From Flavobacterium sp. JAD_PAG50586_2 (GTDB lineage Bacteria; Bacteroidota; Bacteroidia; Flavobacteriales; Flavobacteriaceae), in NCBI GenBank assembly GCA_023213215.1, contig CP096136.1:3386724-3450723 (forward strand): a DNA stretch of 64,000 nucleotides, given 5' to 3'. The number at the start of each line of letters is the position of its first letter. The first letter of the stretch is position 1. A program made the translations under genes and the position numbers. The notes beneath the pieces were generated by a model that ran no database searches, was not told where the DNA came from, and was given only the letters and a program-made list of their open reading frames with translations. Of the stretch, positions 52,627-61,161 are shown piece after piece.

Positions 52627-53933
52627 TCCTTAATCATCTTTTTAGTCATAAACTTCCCGTCCTTCTGAATCTTAATGAAATACAATCCGCTAGTGAATTT
52701 AGAAGTATCAATTGTGCCTGAAGTTAAATCTTTAGCTTGAAAAACTCTTTTGCCTAAACTATCGAATATCTCTACCTGAGCGTTTTCAGCATTATCCAGA
52801 TGAATGGAATTTATAAAAGGATTAGGGAAAGTATTGATTTTATTTAATTCGTTTTCACCAACATCCAAAGCACAGCTTGTACTAAGTCCGGTTCCTGCAA
52901 TTGCAGTGAAAGAACCATTATTGACAGACCAATGTTCCCAACTTCCTCCGGAATGATGTGGATCTGACCAATTACCCCAGTCATTCATGTCAAAATAATT
53001 GGTTCCGTGCATTGTCCCCGGCACTTTGTATACCTTTAATGCTTCACCTCCGAAATCCCATGTTAATGGTTGGCCAGGCAGTGCCTGAACATTATTCCAC
53101 CAAAGGCAGTTTGGCTGAATGAAATAGGCAAACTCATCATAATTTGGATAATCGCCATAGACATAGGCTTTACCATCTGCTCCGTAGCATACGGCAACAT
53201 ATTCATTACACGCAATTCCATAGGCTGACGGACTGTAATCTGTCATAATCCTTGCTATAAAAGCAACATGCCGTCCTCTTCTATCTGGATTATCATAATG
53301 GGTATCCGTAATTATATTTCCTAAACGGGGTACGTTCAAAAAATCCCTTTGAGGAGTTCCTGTAAAACCGCCTATAGTTACATTCGAATTATAAGGATTG
53401 TTTAGGGCCTGTGCAGAAGTTACGCTTCCGTTTTGCGCCGAAAAATAATATCCTCCCAAAATTGCCATTCCTGCACTTGTACCACCAATGGGTGCGTGCT
53501 TAACATTAACATGATTATTGATTAAATCCTCTAACGCATTATCCTTGAAATAAGAAACATAATTCCATTGATCTCCACCGGCAAACCAAATCATTTCGGC
53601 ATTCGCAACCTTATCCAGAACATAAGGGTTAGTTGCACCAGCTATTGATGTAATTACTAAAGTCTCAACAGAATTGACAGTTACGCCCAATTCAGAATAT
53701 AAATAATCATTGTAACCATTACTTCCTGAAGAACGGAGAACAACTACATCGCCACCATTTGCCTTTTGCAAAAGCCATGTCATTGCGTTGTCATGTTCTG
53801 TTGCGCCACCCATCATGCAAACGCCAAACTCAGGAGTTGTTGTTATATTGGTGGCATTTCCAGTGAAGTAGGAAGTGTAGCCTTGGGAAAAGCTGAATAA
53901 AGGCAGCAGGCAGATGAGCAATAGTTTCTTCAT
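52623..53933 (-). CDS. Secreted cyanophycinase (S51 peptidase family) with T9SS sorting domain
   Basis: 436 residues. Signal peptide ([14 protein letters not shown]), then an S51-type domain with [25 protein letters not shown], the nucleophile Ser in [13 protein letters not shown] and later [20 protein letters not shown], the cyanophycinase signature. A C-terminal T9SS type A domain ([15 protein letters not shown] ... [13 protein letters not shown] ... KKMIKD) exports it. It would degrade cyanophycin-like beta-aspartyl-arginine polymer, an extracellular nitrogen source. It starts 2 bp after pcm. Confidence 0.9.
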   Translation of the reverse strand: MKKLLLICLLPLFSFSQGYTSYFTGNATNITTTPEFGVCMMGGATEHDNAMTWLLQKANGGDVVVLRSSGSNGYNDYLYSELGVTVNSVETLVITSIAGATNPYVLDKVANAEMIWFAGGDQWNYVSYFKDNALEDLINNHVNVKHAPIGGTSAGMAILGGYYFSAQNGSVTSAQALNNPYNSNVTIGGFTGTPQRDFLNVPRLGNIITDTHYDNPDRRGRHVAFIARIMTDYSPSAYGIACNEYVAVCYGADGKAYVYGDYPNYDEFAYFIQPNCLWWNNVQALPGQPLTWDFGGEALKVYKVPGTMHGTNYFDMNDWGNWSDPHHSGGSWEHWSVNNGSFTAIAGTGLSTSCALDVGENELNKINTFPNPFINSIHLDNAENAQVEIFDSLGKRVFQAKDLTSGTIDTSKFTSGLYFIKIQKDGKFMTKKMIKD

Positions 53934-53935
53934 GA

Positions 53936-54577
53936 TTAGTTTTTATTTTCCAATAAAGGAACGAATTTAAAATCACCAAACTCATGTTTTTCAAACTGGG
54001 TTTCGTTTTTACGGATAAGCATTGTCATTATCTGTTCTTTTTCGCCAACGGGAATTACAAGCCTTCCTCCTATCTTTAATTGAGCCATCAATGCTTTTGG
54101 TATAATTGGTGCACCAGCTGTAACAATGATACTGTCGAACGGAGCAAAATTAGGCAGCCCTTTGTAACCATCCCCAAAAGATAAATGTTTTGGACGAATA
54201 TTTAATTTCGGCAGCAACGCCGAAGTCGTTTTAAATAACTCATTCTGTCTTTCAACCGAATAGACCTTTGCTCCCATCGCCACCAAAACAGCTGTCTGGT
54301 AACCTGAACCTGTTCCAATTTCAAGGATTTTATGTTCCTTTTTAACCTCTAAAAGCTGGCTCTGGAAGGCTACAGTATAAGGTTGTGAAATAGTTTGTCC
54401 GGCACCAATTGGAAATGCCTTGTCCTGATAAGCAAAATCCTCAAAGCTTGAATTTAAGAATAAATGGCGTGGAATTTTACGGATAGCATCAAGAACGTTG
54501 TGATCGGTAATTCCTTTTTCTTCCAATACTTTGGCTAATTGATTTCGAAGTCCCTGATGTTTGGATGTGTCTTTCAA
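53936..54577 (-). CDS. pcm: Protein-L-isoaspartate O-methyltransferase
   Basis: 213 residues. PCM methylates L-isoaspartyl residues in aged proteins with S-adenosylmethionine, starting repair. The family signatures are present: IPRHLFLNSSF, AYQDKAFPIGAGQTISQPY, the SAM loop ILEIGTGSGYQTAVLV, and SIIVTAGAPIIPKAL before LKIGGRLVIPVG. It precedes the secreted cyanophycinase by 2 bp and is probably cotranscribed; both handle aspartyl peptide linkages, perhaps a coincidence. Confidence 0.95.
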   Translation of the reverse strand: MKDTSKHQGLRNQLAKVLEEKGITDHNVLDAIRKIPRHLFLNSSFEDFAYQDKAFPIGAGQTISQPYTVAFQSQLLEVKKEHKILEIGTGSGYQTAVLVAMGAKVYSVERQNELFKTTSALLPKLNIRPKHLSFGDGYKGLPNFAPFDSIIVTAGAPIIPKALMAQLKIGGRLVIPVGEKEQIMTMLIRKNETQFEKHEFGDFKFVPLLENKN

Positions 54578-54629
54578 TTTGGGTTGTGATTTATTGGGTA
54601 AAAATAAGTTTTAAAAATCAAAAAACAAA

Positions 54630-54680
54630 TAAACTCATAAACCCATAAACTGATAAACTTTTCTTTTAAACTTTAAACTA
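54630..54680. repeat. ATAAAC direct-repeat patch
   Basis: Imperfect repeats of AAACTCATAAACCCATAAAC type sit between the divergent pcm and oxidoreductase genes, just before the latter's promoter box. Another example of locus-specific low-complexity patches. Confidence 0.5.
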
Positions 54681-54686
54681 AAATGC

Positions 54687-54694
54687 TACTTTTG
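54687..54694 (+). promoter_or_regulatory. -7 box for the Gfo/Idh/MocA gene
   Basis: TACTTTTG ends 15 bp before the ATG at 54710 and overlaps the longer possible start at 54683, which supports the shorter one. Confidence 0.45.
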
Positions 54695-54709
54695 ATAAAA
54701 TTTACTTTT

Positions 54710-55687
54710 ATGCTCAAAGTTGGCGTTTTAGGTGCCGGTCACCTCGGAAAAATACACTTACGTTTATTACAACAATCTGAAAAATATGAACTGGTTGGTT
54801 TTTATGATGAGAACCATGAAAACGGAGCCAAGATCGAAGCTGAATTTGGATACAAACAATTTGACACCATTGCCAAATTAATTCACGCTGTTGATGTTAT
54901 CGATATTGTAACCCCTACTCTTTCCCATTATAAATGTGCAAAGGTCTCAATCAAATCGGGGAAACATGTTTTTATTGAAAAACCTATTTCCACAACAGTG
55001 GAAGAAGCGGAAGAAATCATTGCACTTGCCAAAGAATACAATGTCAAAGGCCAGGTTGGACACGTTGAACGTTTTAATCCCGCATTTATTGCCGTGAAAG
55101 ATATGATTGAAAGTCCAATGTTTATAGAAACACATCGTTTGGCCGAGTTCAATCCACGTGGTACAGACGTTCCGGTGGTTTTGGATTTGATGATACACGA
55201 TATCGATGCAATTCTCAGTGTAGTAAAGTCGAAAGTGAAATTTGTACATGCCAGTGGTGTTTCGGTTTTGAGCCAGTCACCAGATATTGCCAATGCCCGT
55301 ATCGAATTTGAAAATGGCTGTGTGGCCAATATTACTTCTAGTCGTATTTCGATGAAGAATATGCGTAAATCGCGTTTCTTCCAAAAAGACGCTTATATCT
55401 CTGTCGATTATCTTGATAAAACCTGTGAAGTCGTTAAGATGAAAGAAGCTCCTGAAACGCCAGGGGATTTTGACATGATTTTACAGAATGCTGAAGGGGA
55501 CAGAAAACAGATTTATTTCGCCAATCCTGAAGTGAATCAAAACAATGCCATCCTTGACGAATTGGAAACTTTTGCAGATGCTATTACTAACAATACTACT
55601 CCAATTGTGACTTTACAAGACGGAACTGAAGCTTTACGTGTTGCTTACATGATCATCGAAAGCATGGAAAATAATAAAACAAACTAA
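54710..55687 (+). CDS. Gfo/Idh/MocA family NAD(P)-dependent oxidoreductase
   Basis: 325 residues. N-terminal Rossmann domain with LKVGVLGAGHLGKIHLRLL, the family EKP motif in HVFIEKPIS near residue 88, GHVERFNPA and HDIDAIL in the C-terminal domain (catalytic-type His/Asp). Substrates of the family are usually sugars or cyclitols and cannot be predicted here. The 3-hydroxyacyl-CoA dehydrogenase gene follows after 9 bp. A TTG-type or longer N terminus would start at 54683, before the promoter. Confidence 0.9.
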   Translation: MLKVGVLGAGHLGKIHLRLLQQSEKYELVGFYDENHENGAKIEAEFGYKQFDTIAKLIHAVDVIDIVTPTLSHYKCAKVSIKSGKHVFIEKPISTTVEEAEEIIALAKEYNVKGQVGHVERFNPAFIAVKDMIESPMFIETHRLAEFNPRGTDVPVVLDLMIHDIDAILSVVKSKVKFVHASGVSVLSQSPDIANARIEFENGCVANITSSRISMKNMRKSRFFQKDAYISVDYLDKTCEVVKMKEAPETPGDFDMILQNAEGDRKQIYFANPEVNQNNAILDELETFADAITNNTTPIVTLQDGTEALRVAYMIIESMENNKTN

Positions 55688-55696
55688 CCTCATATA

Positions 55697-56587
55697 ATGA
55701 AGACAATAGCTGTAATAGGCGCAGGAACAATGGGTAACGGAATTGCCCACACTTTTGCACAAAGCGGTTTTACCGTAAAATTAATTGATGTTTCCGAGAA
55801 ATCACTCGAAAAAGGAATGGCTACAATTGCGGCAAACCTTGACAGAATGGTAACCAAAGGAACCATTACCGAAGACGACAAACACAAAACTATTTCAAAC
55901 ATAATCACTTATACAGATATCAAAGACGGTGTTGTTGGAACTGATTTGGTCGTAGAAGCAGCAACAGAAAACGTTAGCTTGAAACTACAAATCTTCAAAC
56001 AGCTAAGTGATATCTGCGATCACAACGTAATCCTGGCAACCAATACTTCTTCAATATCCATTACGCAAATTGCTGCTCAAGTTGTGCATCCGGAACGTGT
56101 AATCGGAATGCACTTTATGAATCCGGTGCCAATCATGAAATTGGTTGAAATCATCCGTGGTTATTCTACGTCAGATGAAGTGACTAAAATTATTATGGAT
56201 TTATCTGTTAAATTAGGTAAGACTCCAACTGAAGTAAACGACTATCCGGGCTTTGTAGCCAATCGGATTCTGATGCCAATGATAAACGAAGCCATAGAAA
56301 CATTATACAATGGCGTTGCTGGTGTTTATGAAATTGATACTGTAATGAAATTGGGAATGGCACATCCAATGGGACCATTGCAATTAGCCGATTTTATCGG
56401 ACTGGATGTTTGCCTTTCGATTTTAAACGTAATGTACGACGGATTCAAAAATCCAAAATACGCTCCCTGCCCACTTTTAGTAAATATGGTTATGGCCAAA
56501 AAACTTGGAGTAAAATCGGGAGAAGGTTTTTATGACTATTCAGAATCCAAAAAAGCGGAAAAAGTTTCAAAGCAATTTAGTAATTAG
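55697..56587 (+). CDS. 3-hydroxyacyl-CoA (3-hydroxybutyryl-CoA) dehydrogenase
   Basis: 296 residues. NAD-binding loop AVIGAGTMGNGIAHTFAQSG at the N terminus, catalytic His in GMHFMNPVPIMKLVEII near residue 140, and the C-terminal dimerisation domain (NDYPGFVANRILMPMINEAI ... DFIGLDVCLSILN). It is the soluble single-domain type that interconverts 3-hydroxyacyl-CoA and 3-oxoacyl-CoA in short-chain fatty-acid or butyrate-type metabolism. Located 9 bp after the oxidoreductase gene, so one transcript. Confidence 0.93.
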   Translation: MKTIAVIGAGTMGNGIAHTFAQSGFTVKLIDVSEKSLEKGMATIAANLDRMVTKGTITEDDKHKTISNIITYTDIKDGVVGTDLVVEAATENVSLKLQIFKQLSDICDHNVILATNTSSISITQIAAQVVHPERVIGMHFMNPVPIMKLVEIIRGYSTSDEVTKIIMDLSVKLGKTPTEVNDYPGFVANRILMPMINEAIETLYNGVAGVYEIDTVMKLGMAHPMGPLQLADFIGLDVCLSILNVMYDGFKNPKYAPCPLLVNMVMAKKLGVKSGEGFYDYSESKKAEKVSKQFSN

Positions 56588-56589
56588 TA

Positions 56590-56655
56590 AAGAGTAATTA
56601 GTAATTAGTTGGCCTAAATAAAGGGCTAATCACTAATCACTAATTACTAATCACT
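56590..56655. repeat. TAATTAG / CTAATCACTAAT low-complexity inverted repeat
   Basis: AGTAATTAGTAATTAG on the left and CTAATCACTAATTACTAATCACT on the right are partly complementary, so the gap before the DUF1015 gene can fold into a hairpin. Another locus-specific repeat patch. Confidence 0.5.
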
Positions 56656-56660
56656 CAAAA

Positions 56661-57878
56661 ATGAGCAAAATAATTCCTTTCAAAGCGGTTCGTCCAACAC
56701 CGGATAAAGTTGCATTAGTAACCTGCAGAAATTACGATGATTATTCGCCTGCCGAATTGGCTTCGTGGCTTAATTTTAATCCGTATTCGTTTCTGCATGT
56801 CATAAATCCGGCTTATATGCACTCACAAAAAATTACACTGGACAAACGTTTTAAAGGTGTAATCCATAAATACCAGGATTTCAAAAACGAAGGTGTTTTT
56901 ATGGAAGAGGAAAAACCTGTTTTCTTTCTGTATGAAATCCAGACTAAAGTAAAGACTTTCACAGGTTTTGTAGCCGGTACTTCAATTGAAGATTACAAAA
57001 ACAATGTCATCAAAAAACATGAAGATACGCTACAATATCGGGTAGAATATTTTAAGGATTACCTGCATCAGACGGGTTTTAATACCGAGCCAGTTTTGAT
57101 TACGTATCCCGATAATGAAACCCTGAATAGCTGGATTGACGAGAAGAAAAAATCGCAGCCTATTTACAATTATTCTACAACAAACAAAGAAAAACACCAG
57201 CTCTGGAAAATTGAAACCGATGAAGAAATCCAGTGGCTGCAAAATGAATTCGAAAAGATTCCGGAATTGTATATTGCTGATGGGCATCACCGCTCGGCTT
57301 CGGCTGAATTGTTATATGATGAGGACAAACATCTGGGCAACGAAAACCTAAATTACTTTATGAGTTTCCTGATTGCCGAAAGCAATGTGAAAATTTATGA
57401 ATACAACAGGATTATCCGTGATTTAAATGGTTTTACAAAAGAAGGTTTCCTCGAAAAACTGGCTGATAATTTTATTATAAAAGATAAGGAACTGGAACTT
57501 TGGAAACCACAAAGCAAGTTTGAATTTGGAATGTACCTTGATGGGCATTTTTATGCTTTATTTTATAAACAAGAAAATAAGAAGCCAACAATCTTAGAAA
57601 ATCTCGATGCTCAGATATTGTATGATAAAGTCTTACTGCCATTATTAGGCATTGAAGATTTGAGAAATGACGAAAGGATTGAATACATTCCGGGAAAACA
57701 ATCTATTGCAACTATCAAGGAATTGGTTGATGAAGGTGAGTTTGAAGTAGGCTTTATGCTGTTTCCCTCCGATATTTCGGAAATTAAGGCTTTGGCCGAT
57801 AACAATCTGATCATGCCACCAAAAAGTACGTATATAGAACCCAAATTCAGAAGTGGATTGATGGTTTATGAATTATAA
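56661..57878 (+). CDS. DUF1015 family protein
   Basis: 405 residues, full length for DUF1015. Recognised from IIPFKAVRPTPDKVALVTC at the N terminus, the Tyr-Asp-Asp region after it and the conserved ELYIADGHHRSASAELL motif near residue 210, with YIPGKQSIATIKEL further on. The family is often linked by neighbourhood to serine biosynthesis genes in Bacteroidota; here they are absent. The enzyme activity is not established. Confidence 0.93.
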   Translation: MSKIIPFKAVRPTPDKVALVTCRNYDDYSPAELASWLNFNPYSFLHVINPAYMHSQKITLDKRFKGVIHKYQDFKNEGVFMEEEKPVFFLYEIQTKVKTFTGFVAGTSIEDYKNNVIKKHEDTLQYRVEYFKDYLHQTGFNTEPVLITYPDNETLNSWIDEKKKSQPIYNYSTTNKEKHQLWKIETDEEIQWLQNEFEKIPELYIADGHHRSASAELLYDEDKHLGNENLNYFMSFLIAESNVKIYEYNRIIRDLNGFTKEGFLEKLADNFIIKDKELELWKPQSKFEFGMYLDGHFYALFYKQENKKPTILENLDAQILYDKVLLPLLGIEDLRNDERIEYIPGKQSIATIKELVDEGEFEVGFMLFPSDISEIKALADNNLIMPPKSTYIEPKFRSGLMVYEL

Positions 57879-57927
57879 ATTTACATAATCAAATAGTTTC
57901 ATCGAATACAGTAATATTTTCAACTGA

Positions 57928-58221
57928 ATGAATAACGTCTACAACCAAATAAATAACATCCACAACCGAATGAATAACGTTTACAATCGTATAAATAACG
58001 TCTACAACGGAATTGATAACGTTTACAATCGTATAAATAACGTCTGCAACGGAATTGATAACGTTTACAATCGTATAAATAACGTCTGCAACGGAACTGA
58101 TAACGTTTACAATCGTATAAATAACTTTTGCAACGGAATTGATAACGTTTACAACCGGATAAATAACGTATTCAACCGAATGGATAACATTTACAGCCGA
58201 AGGAACAACGTATTGAACTAA
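57928..58221. repeat. Minisatellite, 14 units of 21 bp
   Basis: Fourteen units such as ATAAATAACGTCTACAACGGA follow each other without gaps, with two alternating types and extra drift in the last ones. The array fills most of the 430-bp gap between DUF1015 and the HTH gene. Confidence 0.95.
57928..58221 (+). CDS. Possible heptad-repeat peptide encoded by the second minisatellite
   Basis: The plus strand reads as 97 codons made of heptads such as NNVYNRI and DNVYNGI, with Val and Ile spaced 3-4 like a coiled coil, and it has an ATG at the first unit and a TAA in the last. There is no promoter or signal peptide, and repeat units differ by several amino-acid changes (Tyr/Cys, Arg/Gly, Asn/Asp). 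Because any 21-bp array gives an open frame, coding status is unproven. Confidence 0.25.
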   Translation: MNNVYNQINNIHNRMNNVYNRINNVYNGIDNVYNRINNVCNGIDNVYNRINNVCNGTDNVYNRINNFCNGIDNVYNRINNVFNRMDNIYSRRNNVLN

Positions 58222-58308
58222 ATGAATGACAATTTAAAATGATTTAATAATTTTCTTTGATATTATGCCCCAGATGATACCAAACTGAACAAAACCAAAT
58301 TAAAGATT

Positions 58309-58668
58309 ATGATAGTTTTCAATCTGCCACGTTTATTAAAAACAAAAGGAGTAACTAAGCCTTTTTCATATTTCATGAGCTTAGGCTATTCAAGAGGTTT
58401 GTCATCTAAGATGGCACAAAATTTAGAAAGAGGGTTTACACTCGAAAAACTGGAGCGTTATTGCATAGATTTTAACTGCACTCCAAATGACCTGTTCGAC
58501 TATCATCCGGACAGCAGGAATAAATTACCTGACAACCATCCGTTGTACCAGCTTAAAAGAGAAGATAAAGATGATGAGATTATAGCATTGCTGCACAACC
58601 TCCCGCTTGATAAAATAAGGGAATTGTCCAAAATAATCAAAGACGGGAAAAATAATAATGAAACCTAA
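58309..58668 (+). CDS. Helix-turn-helix transcriptional regulator (HTH_26-like)
   Basis: 119 residues. The N-terminal MIVFNLPRLLKTKGVTKPF and GLSSKMAQNLERGFTLEKLERYCIDFNCTPNDLFDY form a Cro/C1-type HTH with the recognition helix around SKMAQNLERG. The charged C-terminal tail (DDEIIALLHNLPLDKIREL) is a helical dimerisation region. It lies after the second minisatellite and 12 bp before a small secreted protein gene. Target genes cannot be told. Confidence 0.8.
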   Translation: MIVFNLPRLLKTKGVTKPFSYFMSLGYSRGLSSKMAQNLERGFTLEKLERYCIDFNCTPNDLFDYHPDSRNKLPDNHPLYQLKREDKDDEIIALLHNLPLDKIRELSKIIKDGKNNNET

Positions 58669-58680
58669 AATTATAAAAAC

Positions 58681-59067
58681 ATGAAAAAATTACTCATGCT
58701 GTTACTAATTTCAAGCGTTACTTTTGCACAAAGCGTTACCAAAAAGGAAACCATCACTAAGTTGTTACTAAAATCATGGAAAGCCGACTATGCAATGATG
58801 AATGGCTTAAAGATTGAGCAAATGGGGCAAATGAAACAATTGGAATATACATTCAAAACCGATAACACCTATCTGATGAATAAGGGAAAAACGGGTCAAT
58901 GGAAATACAATGAAAAGAAAAAGTGCATTGATTTATACCTTGATGGAAAAGTAAAATCAAGCATCATCAAATTGCAGGCAAAAAGTTTTGTAATGACTTT
59001 GAGCCCGGATAAATCAGCACCAAAAGAAGTTAAGGATTTTCAAATCTTTTTCAAGCCAAAAGCGTAA
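58681..59067 (+). CDS. Small secreted protein, 128 aa
   Basis: A signal peptide (MKKLLMLLLISSVTFAQ) precedes a compact beta-rich domain with QMKQLEYTFKTDNTYLMN and GQWKYNEKKKCIDLYLDGK. The pattern resembles lipocalin-like small secreted Bacteroidota proteins, but I cannot name a family. It lies 12 bp after an HTH regulator gene and 2 bp before yggS; the three are probably one transcript. Confidence 0.75.
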   Translation: MKKLLMLLLISSVTFAQSVTKKETITKLLLKSWKADYAMMNGLKIEQMGQMKQLEYTFKTDNTYLMNKGKTGQWKYNEKKKCIDLYLDGKVKSSIIKLQAKSFVMTLSPDKSAPKEVKDFQIFFKPKA

Positions 59068-59069
59068 GC

Positions 59070-59723
59070 ATGTCAATAAAAAGCAACCTTCTCGCAATAC
59101 AATCCTCTCTCCCATCTCACGTCACGTTGGTTGCGGTTTCTAAAACCAAGCCTGTTGTCGATTTGATGGAAGCTTATGATGCCGGCCAGCGTATTTTTGG
59201 TGAAAACAAAATCCAGGAAATGAGCGAGAAATGGGAAGAAATGCCCAAAGATATCCAATGGCATATGATTGGACACGTTCAGACCAATAAGGTAAAATAC
59301 ATGGCAGAATACGTAAGTTTGATTCACGGAGTTGATAGTTTGAAATTACTACAGGAAATTGATAAACAGGCTCAAAAACACAATCGCGTTATTAACTGCC
59401 TGCTTCAAGTTTACATCGCAGAAGAAGAATCAAAATTTGGATTGGATGAAAAGGAACTTGAAGAGATTCTTGATTCAGCGGAATTCAAATCGCTAAAAAA
59501 TGTAGAAGTTGTCGGTCTTATGGGAATGGCAACATTTACGGATAATAAGGTACAAATCGAAAAAGAATTCAAACATTTAAAATCACTTTTTGATAAATTC
59601 TCAATTTACAATTCACAATTCACAACTCTTTCCATGGGAATGTCAGGCGATTACAAAATGGCAATTGATTGTGGAAGTACAATGGTTCGGATAGGAAGTA
59701 GTATCTTTGGCGGACGAAATTGA
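59070..59723 (+). CDS. YggS-family PLP homeostasis protein
   Basis: 217 residues of the PLPBP/YggS fold, a TIM barrel binding pyridoxal phosphate on the Lys in VAVSKTKPV near residue 26. Other signatures are GENKIQEM, WHMIGHVQTNKVK and the C-terminal LSMGMSGDYKMAIDCGSTMVRIGSSIFG. It controls free PLP and amino-acid pools. Starts 2 bp after the small secreted protein gene. Confidence 0.93.
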   Translation: MSIKSNLLAIQSSLPSHVTLVAVSKTKPVVDLMEAYDAGQRIFGENKIQEMSEKWEEMPKDIQWHMIGHVQTNKVKYMAEYVSLIHGVDSLKLLQEIDKQAQKHNRVINCLLQVYIAEEESKFGLDEKELEEILDSAEFKSLKNVEVVGLMGMATFTDNKVQIEKEFKHLKSLFDKFSIYNSQFTTLSMGMSGDYKMAIDCGSTMVRIGSSIFGGRN

Positions 59724-59734
59724 TTTAGGATATA

Positions 59735-59797
59735 ACTGAACGCTAAAAACTGAACGCTAAAAACTGAATACTAAAAACTGAATACTGAACACTGAAT
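59735..59797. repeat. CTGAACGCTAAAAACTGAA repeat patch
   Basis: Direct repeats of ACTGAACGCTAAAA and CTGAATACTGAACACTGAA type occupy the whole gap up to the TTG start of the exonuclease gene. Same motif family as at 9801-9843. Confidence 0.5.
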
Positions 59798-61158
59798 TTG
59801 TACGCAATACTCGACATAGAAACTACCGGTGGGCAATTTAATGAAGAAGGCATTACTGAAATAGCCATCTACAAGTTTGACGGCCATGAAATTGTCGATC
59901 AGTTTATCAGTCTGGTAAATCCCGAAAAACCCATTCAGCCTTTTGTTGTAAAACTAACGGGAATTAATAACGCCATGTTGCGTTCGGCGCCAAAATTCTA
60001 CGAAATTGCCAAACGTATTATCGAAATTACCCAGGATTGCATAGTCGTGGCTCATAACGCATCGTTTGACTACAGAATCCTTAGGACAGAATTTTCCAGA
60101 TTAGGTTACGATTATATAAAACCTACGCTTTGTACGGTTGAATTATCCCAAAAACTGATTCCGGGACAGCTTTCGTATAGTTTAGGAAAACTAGTCCGTG
60201 CCTTGGGAATTCCAGTAACAGATAGACATCGCGCCAGCGGAGATGCTATGGCGACGGTTAAATTGTTCAAAATGATTTTGGAAAAAGATGTTAAAAAGGA
60301 AATCCTAATCAGTTTGATAAAAGCTGAAATTAAATCGGGTTTATCTCCAAAACTGTTAGATATTGTCGAAAGCCTTCCCACCAAAACCGGAATCTATTAT
60401 ATTCACAATGAAAAAGGTGATTTGATCTATATTGGCAAAAGCCGAAACATCAAAAAACGAATCAACCAGCATTTTACAGGAACATCGGGAAAATGCAAAA
60501 AGATACAACGTGAAGTATTTGCTGTAACCTATGAGCTTACCGGAAGTGAACTTATTGCTTTATTAAAGGAAACTGAAGAAATCAAAATTAATAAGCCAGT
60601 ATATAATCGTTCGCAGAAAAAACCATATTTCAATGGGCGCTTTATCAGGAAAAGGACGAAGATGGTTATCTGATGTTAAAAGTTCAAAAAGCAGATGGCA
60701 GAAAGAAGGAAATCACGTCTTTCACCTCTGTGCAGGAAGGAAAAAACTCTTTGTTTAAAATAACTGAAAAGTATAAGCTTTGCCAAAAATTAAATGACTT
60801 ATACGAAACCAAAAATGGTTGTTTCCAATACAAGATAAAAGAATGCAACGGTGCCTGTTTAGGTAAAGAAACGCCTGCTTTGTACAATGAACGGGTTTCG
60901 GAATTTATTGAAGAAATGAAGTTTGAAAATGATAATATGGTAATTGTGGACCGAGGTCGTACCATAGATGAACGCAGTGCTGTTTTGATTGAAAACGGAA
61001 TTTATAAAGGCTATTGTTTTTATGATTTAAATTATCAGGTAAACAATATCGAAATTTTGAAAAACATTATCATCCCAATGCAGAATAATCGTGATACACG
61101 TACCATTATTCAAGTCTATTTGAGAAAAAATAAGGTTTTTAGAATTATAAAATTCTAA
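59798..61158 (+). pseudogene. DnaQ-like exonuclease / GIY-YIG fusion protein, interrupted by a single-base loss
   Basis: The first frame has an intact DEDDh exonuclease with AILDIETTG, HNASFDYRIL and HRASGDAMAT (about residues 1-165), then a UvrC/Cho-type GIY-YIG domain with TGIYYIHNEKGDLIYIGKSRNIKKRI (about 195-270). It stops at an A6 run (60617-60622). One more A gives KKTIFQWALYQEKDEDGYLMLKV and the rest, 453 residues in total, the usual length in Bacteroidota. The start is TTG, since no ATG precedes YAILDIETTG. Likely a DNA repair nuclease. The break is probably a sequencing error. Confidence 0.88.
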
Positions 61159-61161
61159 CCA

